Shown in pieces: positions 26,781 through 33,643 of a stretch of DNA of 43,980 nt. Numbering within the stretch: the first letter of the stretch is position 1; every line of letters starts with the position of its first letter. The translations under genes were made by a program, and so were the position numbers. The stretch is from assembly GCA_936940865.1 (NCBI GenBank), contig CAKZJB010000224.1:1-43980 (forward strand), read 5' to 3'. The stretch is from an uncultured Asticcacaulis sp. GTDB taxonomy: Bacteria > Pseudomonadota > Alphaproteobacteria > Caulobacterales > Caulobacteraceae. Below the pieces are notes generated by a model that did no database searches, was not told the origin of the DNA, and was given only the letters and a program-made list of their open reading frames with translations.

Positions 26781-27086
26781 ATGGACTCCTTCAATATCGA
26801 CTCGCTCGACGACGTGATCCACGGGCGGTTGCGATTGGGGATCATGGCTTTTTTGTCGACGGCCGGCTCGGCCGATTTCACCCTGCTGAAAAAGCGCCTC
26901 CAGGCCACGGACGGCAACCTTTCCGTACAGTTGCGCAAGCTGGAGGAAGCTGGCTACGTCGCCATCGACAAGGCCTTCCTCGGCAAGAAACCGCAGACCA
27001 GCGTGACGCTGACCGATGCAGGCCGCACCGCCTATATCGGCTATCTCGACGCCATGCGGAAGCTGATCGCCGACACGGGGCAATAG
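26781..27086 (+). CDS. Winged-helix transcriptional regulator (HTH_34/MarR-like)
   Basis: A 101-aa single-domain DNA-binding protein. Residues 10-90 form a winged helix: DDVIHGRLRLGIMAFLSTAG (helix 1), SADFTLLKKRLQATDGNLSV (helices 2-3, recognition helix around GNLSVQLRKLEE) and a beta wing, AIDKAFLGKKPQTSVTLTDAG. The DGNLSxxLRKLE sequence is typical of the PF13601-type family. It has no ligand domain. The start is 2 bp after the membrane protein stop. It probably represses the operon through the inverted repeat at 26109-26131; what relieves repression is not evident. Confidence 0.85.
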   Translation: MDSFNIDSLDDVIHGRLRLGIMAFLSTAGSADFTLLKKRLQATDGNLSVQLRKLEEAGYVAIDKAFLGKKPQTSVTLTDAGRTAYIGYLDAMRKLIADTGQ

Positions 27087-27090
27087 ACGC

Positions 27091-27120
27091 TGCCGTGGGC
27101 CTGATGGCTCACGGCACTTT
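27091..27120 (+). terminator. Intrinsic terminator after the regulator gene
   Basis: An 11-bp stem with one G-T pair (27091-27101 with 27106-27116) and a TGAT loop is followed by CTTTTATTT. Confidence 0.8.
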
Positions 27121-27176
27121 TATTTGCAAATGAAACTATTTGGGCGCATGCTGGGTGTGAAAAAGAGGACCCCGCC

Positions 27177-28064
27177 ATGGAACCGATCCCCGTCAAACCC
27201 GTTTCCGAGAAACATGGAATTGTCGGCGGTTATGTACCCGCCCGCCCCGACTGGACGATCGAGCAGGATTGGGACGCCTATACGGCGGCCGAGCATGTGA
27301 CCTGGCAGACCCTTTATGCCCGTCAGGTCGAACTGCTGCCGGGGCGCGCCTGCAAGGCCTACCTCGACGGTCTGGACGCCCTTCCGATCGACGGGGAAAC
27401 AATTCCGGACTTTTCGAAACTCAGCGATGCCCTGATGCGGCGAACCGGCTGGCAGATCGTTGCCGTCCCGGGCATGGTGCCCAACGACATCTTTTTCGAT
27501 CACCTGGCCAACCGCCGTTTCCCGGCCGGCCAGTTCATCCGCAAGGCGCACGAGCTCGACTACCTCCAGGAACCCGACGTCTTCCACGACGTGTTCGGCC
27601 ATGTGCCCATGCTGATGAACCCTGTCATGGCCGACTTCATGCAGGCCTATGGCGAGGGCGGAAAGCGCGCTGAAAGGCTGGGCGTGCTCGATCGGCTGGC
27701 CAGGCTCTACTGGTACACCGTCGAATTCGGCCTGGTCGAGGAAGAGGGCGGGGTTCGCATTTTCGGCGCCGGCATCCTGTCGTCCTTCTCGGAAACAACC
27801 TTTGCGCTCGACTCCCCGTCGCCCAACCGCGTCGGCTTCGACCTCAGGCGCGTCATGCGGACGCTGTATCGCATCGACGAGTTCCAGGAGAGCTATTTCG
27901 TCCTGCCGTCGATCGACAGCCTGCTCGACTTTGCCAGCACCGATTTCGCCCCCGTCTATGACGAACTGGCGTCGCAGCCGGATATTCCCGCATCGCAGGT
28001 GCTCGGCACGGACCGGCTGTTCACGCGGGGCACCGGCAGTTATCACCAGGCGTTGATCGCTTAA
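27177..28064 (+). CDS. phhA: Phenylalanine 4-monooxygenase
   Basis: Iron- and tetrahydropterin-dependent hydroxylation of phenylalanine to tyrosine. The 295-aa bacterial-type enzyme has the catalytic domain only, with no ACT regulatory domain. The iron ligands are His137 and His142 in FHDVFGHVPML and Glu183 in WYTVEFGL. AGAGGA 7 nt before the ATG supports the start. It lies upstream of the pterin carbinolamine dehydratase gene (61 bp gap), which recycles its cofactor, so the two form a phhAB operon. No PhhR-type activator gene is in the window. Confidence 0.96.
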   Translation: MEPIPVKPVSEKHGIVGGYVPARPDWTIEQDWDAYTAAEHVTWQTLYARQVELLPGRACKAYLDGLDALPIDGETIPDFSKLSDALMRRTGWQIVAVPGMVPNDIFFDHLANRRFPAGQFIRKAHELDYLQEPDVFHDVFGHVPMLMNPVMADFMQAYGEGGKRAERLGVLDRLARLYWYTVEFGLVEEEGGVRIFGAGILSSFSETTFALDSPSPNRVGFDLRRVMRTLYRIDEFQESYFVLPSIDSLLDFASTDFAPVYDELASQPDIPASQVLGTDRLFTRGTGSYHQALIA

Positions 28065-28125
28065 CCCGGGCTGCCTCTTGCCGGTTGTGCACGGGCCCCC
28101 ATATATCCGGCAGGAGGATTCCGGC

Positions 28126-28422
28126 ATGCCGAAACTCACGCCCGAACAGATAGACGGCCTTCGGCGTGACCTGCCCTTGTGGCAGGCGGACAGCGACTCG
28201 CTTTTCCGTGAACTCGCCTTCGCGGACTTCAAACATGCCTTTGCCTTCATGACCGAAGTGGCCGGCGAGGCCAACCGGGCCGACCACCATCCTGACTGGT
28301 CGAACGTCTATGACAAGGTGTCCGTCCTGCTCACCACCCACGATGCCGGCGGAGTGACGGAAAAAGATGTGGCGCTGGCGCGATTCATCGATGGCGCCGC
28401 GAAGCGCAATGGCGTAAAATAG
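28126..28422 (+). CDS. phhB: Pterin-4a-carbinolamine dehydratase
   Basis: Dehydrates the 4a-hydroxy-tetrahydropterin made by phenylalanine hydroxylase so that the cofactor can be reduced again. The 98-aa protein contains the family signature with His54, His55 and Pro56 (ADHHPDWSNVYDKV) and a third His at 72 (LTTHDAGG), the three catalytic histidines. AGGAGG 8 nt before the ATG at 28126 decides the start; the longer frame is not supported. The phhA-phhB order is as in Pseudomonas. Confidence 0.95.
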   Translation: MPKLTPEQIDGLRRDLPLWQADSDSLFRELAFADFKHAFAFMTEVAGEANRADHHPDWSNVYDKVSVLLTTHDAGGVTEKDVALARFIDGAAKRNGVK

Positions 28423-28540
28423 TACCGCAAAAACGTGGCGTGGGTTCGTGTAAGTCAACAACCCTATTTAATTTTTATTTTTCTGAACCTACTCCTCGTT
28501 ACACGCGAATACCAAGTCTGAGAGGCACCGCGAGTCGCAC

Positions 28541-29236
28541 ATGCTCGAGAAGAAAAACACGATCCTGATTGTGGATGACGAAGAAGAAATCCGCAAAATG
28601 CTCAGCATTTTTCTTGATGCGGCGGACTTCAAGGTCTGCGAATGCGACAGCGGCAAACAGGCCCTGCGTCTCTCGGCTTCGGTGCGTCCCGACCTGATCC
28701 TGCTCGACCTCGGCCTGCCCGATATCGACGGCAAGGAGGTCATTGCCAAGATTCGCGAATGGTCGAATGTTCCCATCGTCGTCCTGACGGCGCGCGCCGA
28801 GGATTCGGACGCTGCGCCCGCGCTCAATACCGGGGCCGACGACTATGTCACCAAGCCTTTCAGCGCCGAGGTCCTTCTGGCGCGCATCAATGCCAACCTG
28901 CGCAAATCGGCGGTCAAGGAAGTGGGCGAGCCCGAAATCGTCCACGGCCCTATCCGCATGGATCTGGTGCGCCACGAAGTTTATATCGACAACGAGCGCG
29001 TGGCCTTTACGCCGAAGGAATACGACCTCCTGCGCTACTTCCTGGTCAATCGCGGCCGCATGCTGACGCACAAGCAGATTCTGAAGGAGGTATGGGGCCC
29101 CGCCCACCTCGAGGATACGCAGTACCTGCGCGTCTATATCGGCCAGGTCCGCGACAAGCTTGAAACCCGTGAGGGCCTCGGCAAGTCGATCGTGTCGGAA
29201 TCTGGCATAGGTTACCGCATGGACCTCGTCGAATAA
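28541..29236 (+). CDS. KdpE-type OmpR-family response regulator
   Basis: A 231-aa DNA-binding response regulator. The receiver has Asp12-Asp13, phosphoacceptor Asp56 in ILLDLGLPD, Thr83 and Lys105 in VTKPFS. The C-terminal winged helix has FTPKEYDLLRYFLVNRGRML and the KdpE-like sequence WGPAHLEDTQYLRVYIGQVRDKLE. KdpE controls the potassium ATPase kdpFABC, but no kdp structural gene is in the window. A kinase with a KdpD-like core lies 560 bp away on the other strand. The target genes may therefore be different. An A/T-rich promoter region (28440-28500) precedes the gene, and a terminator follows it. Confidence 0.88.
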   Translation: MLEKKNTILIVDDEEEIRKMLSIFLDAADFKVCECDSGKQALRLSASVRPDLILLDLGLPDIDGKEVIAKIREWSNVPIVVLTARAEDSDAAPALNTGADDYVTKPFSAEVLLARINANLRKSAVKEVGEPEIVHGPIRMDLVRHEVYIDNERVAFTPKEYDLLRYFLVNRGRMLTHKQILKEVWGPAHLEDTQYLRVYIGQVRDKLETREGLGKSIVSESGIGYRMDLVE

Positions 29237-29268
29237 TGCCGCTTTTTCCCCTGAGTGCCGATGACTGG

Positions 29269-29297
29269 CCCCGATGCGCAAGCACCGGGGTTTTCTT
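29269..29297 (+). terminator. Intrinsic terminator of the KdpE-type gene
   Basis: A 9-position stem with one mismatch (29269-29277 with 29282-29290) and a GCAA loop is followed by TTTTCTTTT. Confidence 0.8.
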
Positions 29298-29429
29298 TTG
29301 ACCGGCTTATGTCGTTCTTACGTAAGGGCTTTCTGACGCCTTTTGTATATTTACGGCCGTTTTTCTAGGCTGAATGCAGATGACAAGGCGCGGCACAAGG
29401 TTCGCGCTCCGTTGCAAGTGGAGGCTTTC

Positions 29430-29612
29430 ATGCTGAACTGGATTGTTACCTTCTTCATCCTGGCCGTCATCGCGGCCTTCCTGGGCTTTACGGGCATGGC
29501 GGGCACGTTCGCGTCGATCGCCAAGTTCATCGCCGTTATCTTCGTGGTGCTGTTCGTCGCCAGTCTGGTCTACCGGATGATCACCGGCCGCAGCGTCAAT
29601 CCGCCGCTATAA
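29430..29612 (+). CDS. DUF1328 (YtjA-like) small membrane protein
   Basis: A 60-aa protein with two transmembrane helices (MLNWIVTFFILAVIAAFLGF and SIAKFIAVIFVVLFVASLVY), joined by a Gly-rich turn and ending in a short basic tail. This is the DUF1328/YtjA pattern. GTGGAGG 5 nt before the ATG fixes the start. Members are often induced by envelope or general stress; the function is unknown. It stands alone, with a terminator 18 bp downstream. Confidence 0.88.
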   Translation: MLNWIVTFFILAVIAAFLGFTGMAGTFASIAKFIAVIFVVLFVASLVYRMITGRSVNPPL

Positions 29613-29629
29613 GCGACGGTAAAACGAGA

Positions 29630-29658
29630 AAGCCCCGCACGCGTGCGGGGCTTTTTTA
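29630..29658 (+). terminator. Intrinsic terminator of the DUF1328 gene
   Basis: A 10-bp stem (29631-29640 with 29643-29652) with a tight GC loop is followed by TTTTTT. The A-run on the 5' side also lets it act on the minus strand. The following 29659-29799 shows no gene. Confidence 0.9.
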
Positions 29659-29799
29659 TTGGGCGTCGGCAAATATTCCGGAGACACGAACTTTGGCGAG
29701 GCCTCCGGCCCGCCCCAAACGCTTTCGCAATGCAGAGGCCAGAGCCGGGTCGGGTGCGTGCGCCATGCAGCGCGGGACCTGACAAGCATATCGCGAGCC

Positions 29800-30555
29800 T
29801 TATGCCCGATGGTCGCGGTAGAACAGGGTAAATACGGCGCCGCCTTCCGGATGGTTGGTCAGTTCGATGCGACCATCCAGAAGCTTCATGATATGCCGGC
29901 AGATGGTCAGGCCTAGCCCCGTGCCGGCATTCTGCTGATCGGCGCGCTGCAGCCGCATGTACTTGTCGAAGACCATGGCCTGCTTGTCCTGCGGAATGCC
30001 GTCGCCGTGGTCGCGGATGCGGACGAAGCCCTCATTGCCGGTCACGCCGTGTTCGATCTCGACATAGGGGTCTTCGCCGCCGTATTTGCGGATGCCGTGC
30101 TTGAAGGCGTTATGCAGCACCAGGCCGATAGCGCGGCTGCCCAGCATGGGATCGGTCCAGATCTCGTCGTGGTCGCCTACAGCGCGGATTTCAAGTTCGC
30201 CGCGGGTCTTGAGCGGCCCCAGGCGCGACAGGCTGTCCTGGATCATCTGGCCCATGCGGCAGGCCTCGAAACGCGGCTTGACGGCCGACGCCTCGAACTT
30301 GGCCATGTCGAGGATGTTGGTGATGAAATAGTCGAGCCGGAAGGCCTCGGTCAGGGCCGAACTGATAAGGGAGCGCCGCTTCTCTTCGGGAAGCTTGTCG
30401 TACAGCATGGTCATGACCTCAAGCGAGCCGATGATGGTCGCCAGCGGTGTCTTCAGGTCATGGGAAACCGACGACAGCATCTGCCGGTGCAGATATTCGC
30501 GCATCTCGTCATGCGAAAGCGATGACAGGTCGTCGGGGATCATGCTCGGGTTCAT
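29800..30555 (-). CDS. Soluble KdpD-like histidine kinase core
   Basis: A 251-aa cytoplasmic kinase with only the HisKA and HATPase domains. The phosphorylated His32 lies in SVSHDLKTPLATIIGSLEVM, close to the KdpD box. An HNAFKHG N-box, RIRDHGDGIP and GTGLGLTICRHI ATP-binding boxes follow. No membrane segment, KdpD/Usp sensor or PAS domain precedes it. I placed the start at ATG 30555; a TTG at 30579 is also open and neither has a good ribosome-binding site. It faces the KdpE-type regulator gene across the DUF1328 gene and is its likely partner. How such a kinase senses its signal is unclear. Confidence 0.82.
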   Translation of the reverse strand: MNPSMIPDDLSSLSHDEMREYLHRQMLSSVSHDLKTPLATIIGSLEVMTMLYDKLPEEKRRSLISSALTEAFRLDYFITNILDMAKFEASAVKPRFEACRMGQMIQDSLSRLGPLKTRGELEIRAVGDHDEIWTDPMLGSRAIGLVLHNAFKHGIRKYGGEDPYVEIEHGVTGNEGFVRIRDHGDGIPQDKQAMVFDKYMRLQRADQQNAGTGLGLTICRHIMKLLDGRIELTNHPEGGAVFTLFYRDHRA

Positions 30556-30643
30556 AACAACAATGCTCGCCACAGGCAATGAACCCTGATGCCGAAACGG
30601 ACCGGAAAAGGCGAAGCCGACATCCAGGCGCGGCCTGCCGGGT

Positions 30644-31003
30644 TCAAAGGCCGGCGCTGGATGATCGGGTGTCGTTGCGATTCTGCGGCTTCTGATGATC
30701 GGCGGCCGCCTTGACGTCTTCGGAGGCCTCGGAAATCGCCGAGGACGCGGCGTCTCCCGCCTTCGATACAGCGGACACGGTGGCGGATCCGGCGCGTGAC
30801 AGGGCTGTGCCGGCGCTGGAGACGGTCGAACTGTCCGTCAGCTCGCTGGTCGCGCTCGCGACCGTCGCAGCGCCAGAATTGATTGCGGCGCCCAGCTTTT
30901 CCTCCGGTGTGCGACGATCGTGGCGATTCAGCAGCCAGGCGGCCGCGAAGACGATCAGGAGCAGGACGACGGCGGTGGACAGGAGGCGTCCGAGAACGTT
31001 CAT
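30644..31003 (-). CDS. Membrane-anchored Ala/Ser-rich small protein
   Basis: A 119-aa protein with one N-terminal helix (LLSTAVVLLLIVFAAAWLL), then a basic turn (NRHDRRTPEEKLGAAI) and a helical Ala/Ser/Thr/Val-rich stretch with loose repeats such as SAGTALSRAGSATVSAVSKA. The composition recalls stress-related helical proteins that line the membrane. It is third in a run of minus-strand small genes (31362-30644) spaced 29 and 12 bp apart. I do not recognise the family. Confidence 0.65.
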   Translation of the reverse strand: MNVLGRLLSTAVVLLLIVFAAAWLLNRHDRRTPEEKLGAAINSGAATVASATSELTDSSTVSSAGTALSRAGSATVSAVSKAGDAASSAISEASEDVKAAADHQKPQNRNDTRSSSAGL

Positions 31004-31015
31004 CCGCGTGCGTCC

Positions 31016-31183
31016 CTATTCGTCGATATGCCCGGCGATCGACTTGAATACCGCCAGTTCGTCCTGGTCTTCCTGGGGATCGAACAGTTCGGGCGGCAGA
31101 TCGTCGTCATAAATATCGCCGTCATAGCGGACCTGGTGAGCATAGTCGGGCTTGCGGTCGGGAACGGGGTAGGGGGTGGACAT
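31016..31183 (-). CDS. Small acidic protein, unrecognised
   Basis: A 55-aa protein with many Asp, Glu and Pro residues: an MSTPYPVPDRKPDY start, a central DGDIYDDDLPPELFDPQEDQ and a possible short helix ELAVFKSIAGHIDE. GGAG 6 nt before the ATG supports translation. It lies 12 bp upstream of the Ala/Ser-rich membrane protein. Length and composition suggest a disordered accessory protein; no domain is recognised. Confidence 0.55.
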   Translation of the reverse strand: MSTPYPVPDRKPDYAHQVRYDGDIYDDDLPPELFDPQEDQDELAVFKSIAGHIDE

Positions 31184-31212
31184 GGGATCTCCGGGAAAAG
31201 CAGGATTTGCGG

Positions 31213-31362
31213 TCAGATTTCCGGACGGTCGACCGGCGGAATATCGGGCAGGACGTCAGGAGGCAGGCCTTCAGGAGGGGCAACGGGATCGTTGGCCGGG
31301 ACTTCGGGCTCGGTGACGTCCGGATCGGGCGGATCGTTGGGGCCGGGCTGAATGATGGACAT
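31213..31362 (-). CDS. Small Pro-rich protein, unrecognised
   Basis: A 49-aa protein in which roughly a third of residues are Pro, with acidic residues between (PNDPPDPDVTEPEVPANDP). It has no signal peptide or helix. AGGGG 7 nt before the ATG supports it as a gene. It heads the run of three small minus-strand genes. It is probably disordered; whether the protein is made needs expression data. Confidence 0.5.
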   Translation of the reverse strand: MSIIQPGPNDPPDPDVTEPEVPANDPVAPPEGLPPDVLPDIPPVDRPEI

Positions 31363-31488
31363 ATGAAATCCCCTGTCGGTGCGATGCGTGCCGACGATAG
31401 GGAAAAGCCTGCAAAGGCTCAGTGTCTAAGCGGGAAAGCGCCTGTAAGGAGCCGGTAAGAGGGGTTTGTAAACCGGACCGACCGTCGT

Positions 31489-33183
31489 TTAGCGCAGCTG
31501 GCCGAGCTTCAGCGCCAGGATGTCGGGCAGGACGGGCTTCGAGATATAATCGTCCATGCCGGCCTGCAGGCAACGCTCGCGGTCGCCGGCCAGCGCATGG
31601 GCCGTCACCCCGATTATGGTGTTGCGGTAACCGCGGCCGGTGGCTTCCTTGGCGGCCTCGAGGTCGCGAATCCAGCGCGTGGTTTCCAGTCCGTCCATGC
31701 CCTGCATCTGCACGTCCATCAGGATGGCGTAGTGCGGGCCGGATGCCGCCTTGATGATGTCGATGGCCTCGGTGCCCGAAGCCGCCGACACGGTGTCGTA
31801 ACCCAGCTCTTCCAGCATCAGGCTGAGAACCATGATGTTGGGCGCATAGTCCTCGACGATGAGGACGCACGGACGGCCGTTTTCACCCAGCACCGGCCTG
31901 TGCACCGTACGCGGCGTGAGCAGCGATGACAGCGACGCCGGAAGCGGACGCACGGCCGGTGTATTGTCCTGGACCTCCTGCTTGCCGGCGCGCGCCTGGC
32001 GCAGGTTGACGAAGAAGCTCGATCCTTCGCCCTGGCGGCTTTCGACGCGGATCGTGCCGCCCATCAGTTCGACCAGCGACCGCGCGATCGACAGGCCCAG
32101 CCCCGAGCCGCCGAAGCGCCGCGTAATGGTTTCGTCGGCCTGGGTGAACTTGTCGAAGATCAGCGGCAGTTTCTCGGCCGGGATGCCGATGCCGGTATCG
32201 CGCACGCTGAGGTCCAGGACGACGTGATCGTCGCCGTCGGACCGGGTTTCGGCCGAGATGACGATGCGGCCTTCGTCGGTGAATTTGAGTGCATTGCTGA
32301 CCAGATTCATCAGAACCTGTTGCAGGCGCGTGCGGTCGCCCATCAGCACGTCGCCATGGGTATGGTCGGCCAGTTCGAGGTGCAGGCCCTTGCGGCTGGC
32401 GTCCGGCTCGAACATCAGGTGGATGTCCTTGAGAATCTCGGCCGGCTGGTACCGTATGGTCTCCAGCGCCACGCGGTCGTCCTCTATGCGGCTGATGTCG
32501 AGCAGGTCGTTGATCAGCTTGAGCAGCAGGTCGGCGTTGGTGCGCAGGGTCTCGACGATCTTCTTCTGGTCATCGTTGAGCTGCGACTTGGCCAGCACGG
32601 TCGCAAGCCCCGTGACGACGTTCATCGGCGTGCGGATTTCGTGGCTCATGGTCGCCAGGAAGCGGCTTTTGGCCTCGCTGGCCTGTTCGGCGCGCTCCTT
32701 GGCCAGCATCAGTTCCTCGCGCTGGCGGGCGTTTTCGCGCAGCAGCATTTCCTTCGTATAGGCCGCCTGCATGATGGCGGGCAAAAGGTCGAGATAGGTC
32801 TGGTTGACGTCCTTCACCGCATAGTCGGCGGCGCCGCGCTGCAGGGCTTCGAGTGCGATGCGCTCATCGCCGCCCACGGTCAGGATGACCGCCGGCGGGG
32901 AATCCGGGATGGCATTGAGCTTTTCCAGGAATTCGAGCCCGCTCATGCCGGGCAGGTTATAGTCGACCAGCAGCAGGTCGTAGCGCTGGCCGTCGGTAAT
33001 GACCTGCAAGGCCTGTTCCGCCGTACCGGCCGTATCGACCTTCAGGCCGGCCCGGTCCATGCGTTTCTGCAGCAGGCGCGCAAGGGCTGCGTCGTCCTCG
33101 ATATAGAGGATGGTCTGCATGCCCGACTGCGGCTGAGCATTGGGGTCCGGATCGGCATCAAGCGGCATCAGGGTATCAGTCAT
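31489..33183 (-). CDS. Receiver-HisKA-HATPase-receiver hybrid histidine kinase
   Basis: A 564-aa cytoplasmic hybrid kinase with no membrane segment. Order: N-terminal receiver (about 22-140, Asp74 in LLVDYNLPG), coiled linker (145-172), HisKA with His181 in ATMSHEIRTPMN, HATPase with NLVSNALKF, RDTGIGIP and GGSGLGLSIA (about 280-395), then a C-terminal receiver (438-560, Asp490 in AILMDVQMQGMDG). The ATG at 33183 overlaps the end of the preceding receiver gene by 8 bp, so the two are coupled. Input is probably phosphotransfer to the N-terminal receiver rather than a ligand. Output would need a histidine phosphotransferase, not found here. Confidence 0.9.
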   Translation of the reverse strand: MTDTLMPLDADPDPNAQPQSGMQTILYIEDDAALARLLQKRMDRAGLKVDTAGTAEQALQVITDGQRYDLLLVDYNLPGMSGLEFLEKLNAIPDSPPAVILTVGGDERIALEALQRGAADYAVKDVNQTYLDLLPAIMQAAYTKEMLLRENARQREELMLAKERAEQASEAKSRFLATMSHEIRTPMNVVTGLATVLAKSQLNDDQKKIVETLRTNADLLLKLINDLLDISRIEDDRVALETIRYQPAEILKDIHLMFEPDASRKGLHLELADHTHGDVLMGDRTRLQQVLMNLVSNALKFTDEGRIVISAETRSDGDDHVVLDLSVRDTGIGIPAEKLPLIFDKFTQADETITRRFGGSGLGLSIARSLVELMGGTIRVESRQGEGSSFFVNLRQARAGKQEVQDNTPAVRPLPASLSSLLTPRTVHRPVLGENGRPCVLIVEDYAPNIMVLSLMLEELGYDTVSAASGTEAIDIIKAASGPHYAILMDVQMQGMDGLETTRWIRDLEAAKEATGRGYRNTIIGVTAHALAGDRERCLQAGMDDYISKPVLPDILALKLGQLR

Positions 33184-33622
33184 GGATATGGGGCACGCGC
33201 ACAACGGTCATCATCAAGCCGAGCTTGCGGATGGCCTCGGAAAATTCGTCATAGCCCACGGGCTTGGTCATGAATACGTTGCAGCCCAGGGCGTAACACC
33301 GATCGATATCGCGCGGGGCGTCGGTGGTGGTCAGAATAACCACGGGCATGCGCCGCGTCGCCTCGTTGGCCTTGAGGTGGCGCAGGATTTCGAAACCGTC
33401 GATGTCCGGCAGATTGAGATCGAGCACCGCCACCATGCGGTCGTAGGGGCGGTCGGGCTGGTCGGCGCCGAAGAAATACTCCAGGGCGGCGGCGCCCGAC
33501 GACAGGTGTTCGATCGGATTCTGCACGCCGACGCGCTTCAGGTTGCGCTTTATCAGACTGGCATGGCCCGCGTCGTCTTCGACGAGAACGATGGAGAAGG
33601 GATCTTCGAACTGGCTGATCAT
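33176..33622 (-). CDS. Single-domain response regulator (Rcp1-like)
   Basis: A 148-aa stand-alone receiver with Glu15-Asp16-Asp17, phosphoacceptor Asp68 in AVLDLNLPD, the TTTDAPRD stretch and Lys in FMTKPVGYDEF. The long loop between beta3 and beta4 (RHLKANEATRRMPVVILTT) is typical of Rcp1/CheY-like regulators paired with phytochrome-like kinases. It lies 21 bp after the CHASE3 kinase and overlaps the hybrid kinase gene. It probably carries phosphate between the two kinases. Confidence 0.9.
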   Translation of the reverse strand: MISQFEDPFSIVLVEDDAGHASLIKRNLKRVGVQNPIEHLSSGAAALEYFFGADQPDRPYDRMVAVLDLNLPDIDGFEILRHLKANEATRRMPVVILTTTDAPRDIDRCYALGCNVFMTKPVGYDEFSEAIRKLGLMMTVVRVPHIHD

Positions 33623-33643
33623 GATGGTTCCTGATGGCCTTCC

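Noticed and set aside
31213-31362. Plus-strand frame through the same stretch rich in Gly/Ser repeats
   Set aside because: It has no ribosome-binding site and crosses two minus-strand genes with good SD sites; the repeats reflect Pro codons on the other strand.
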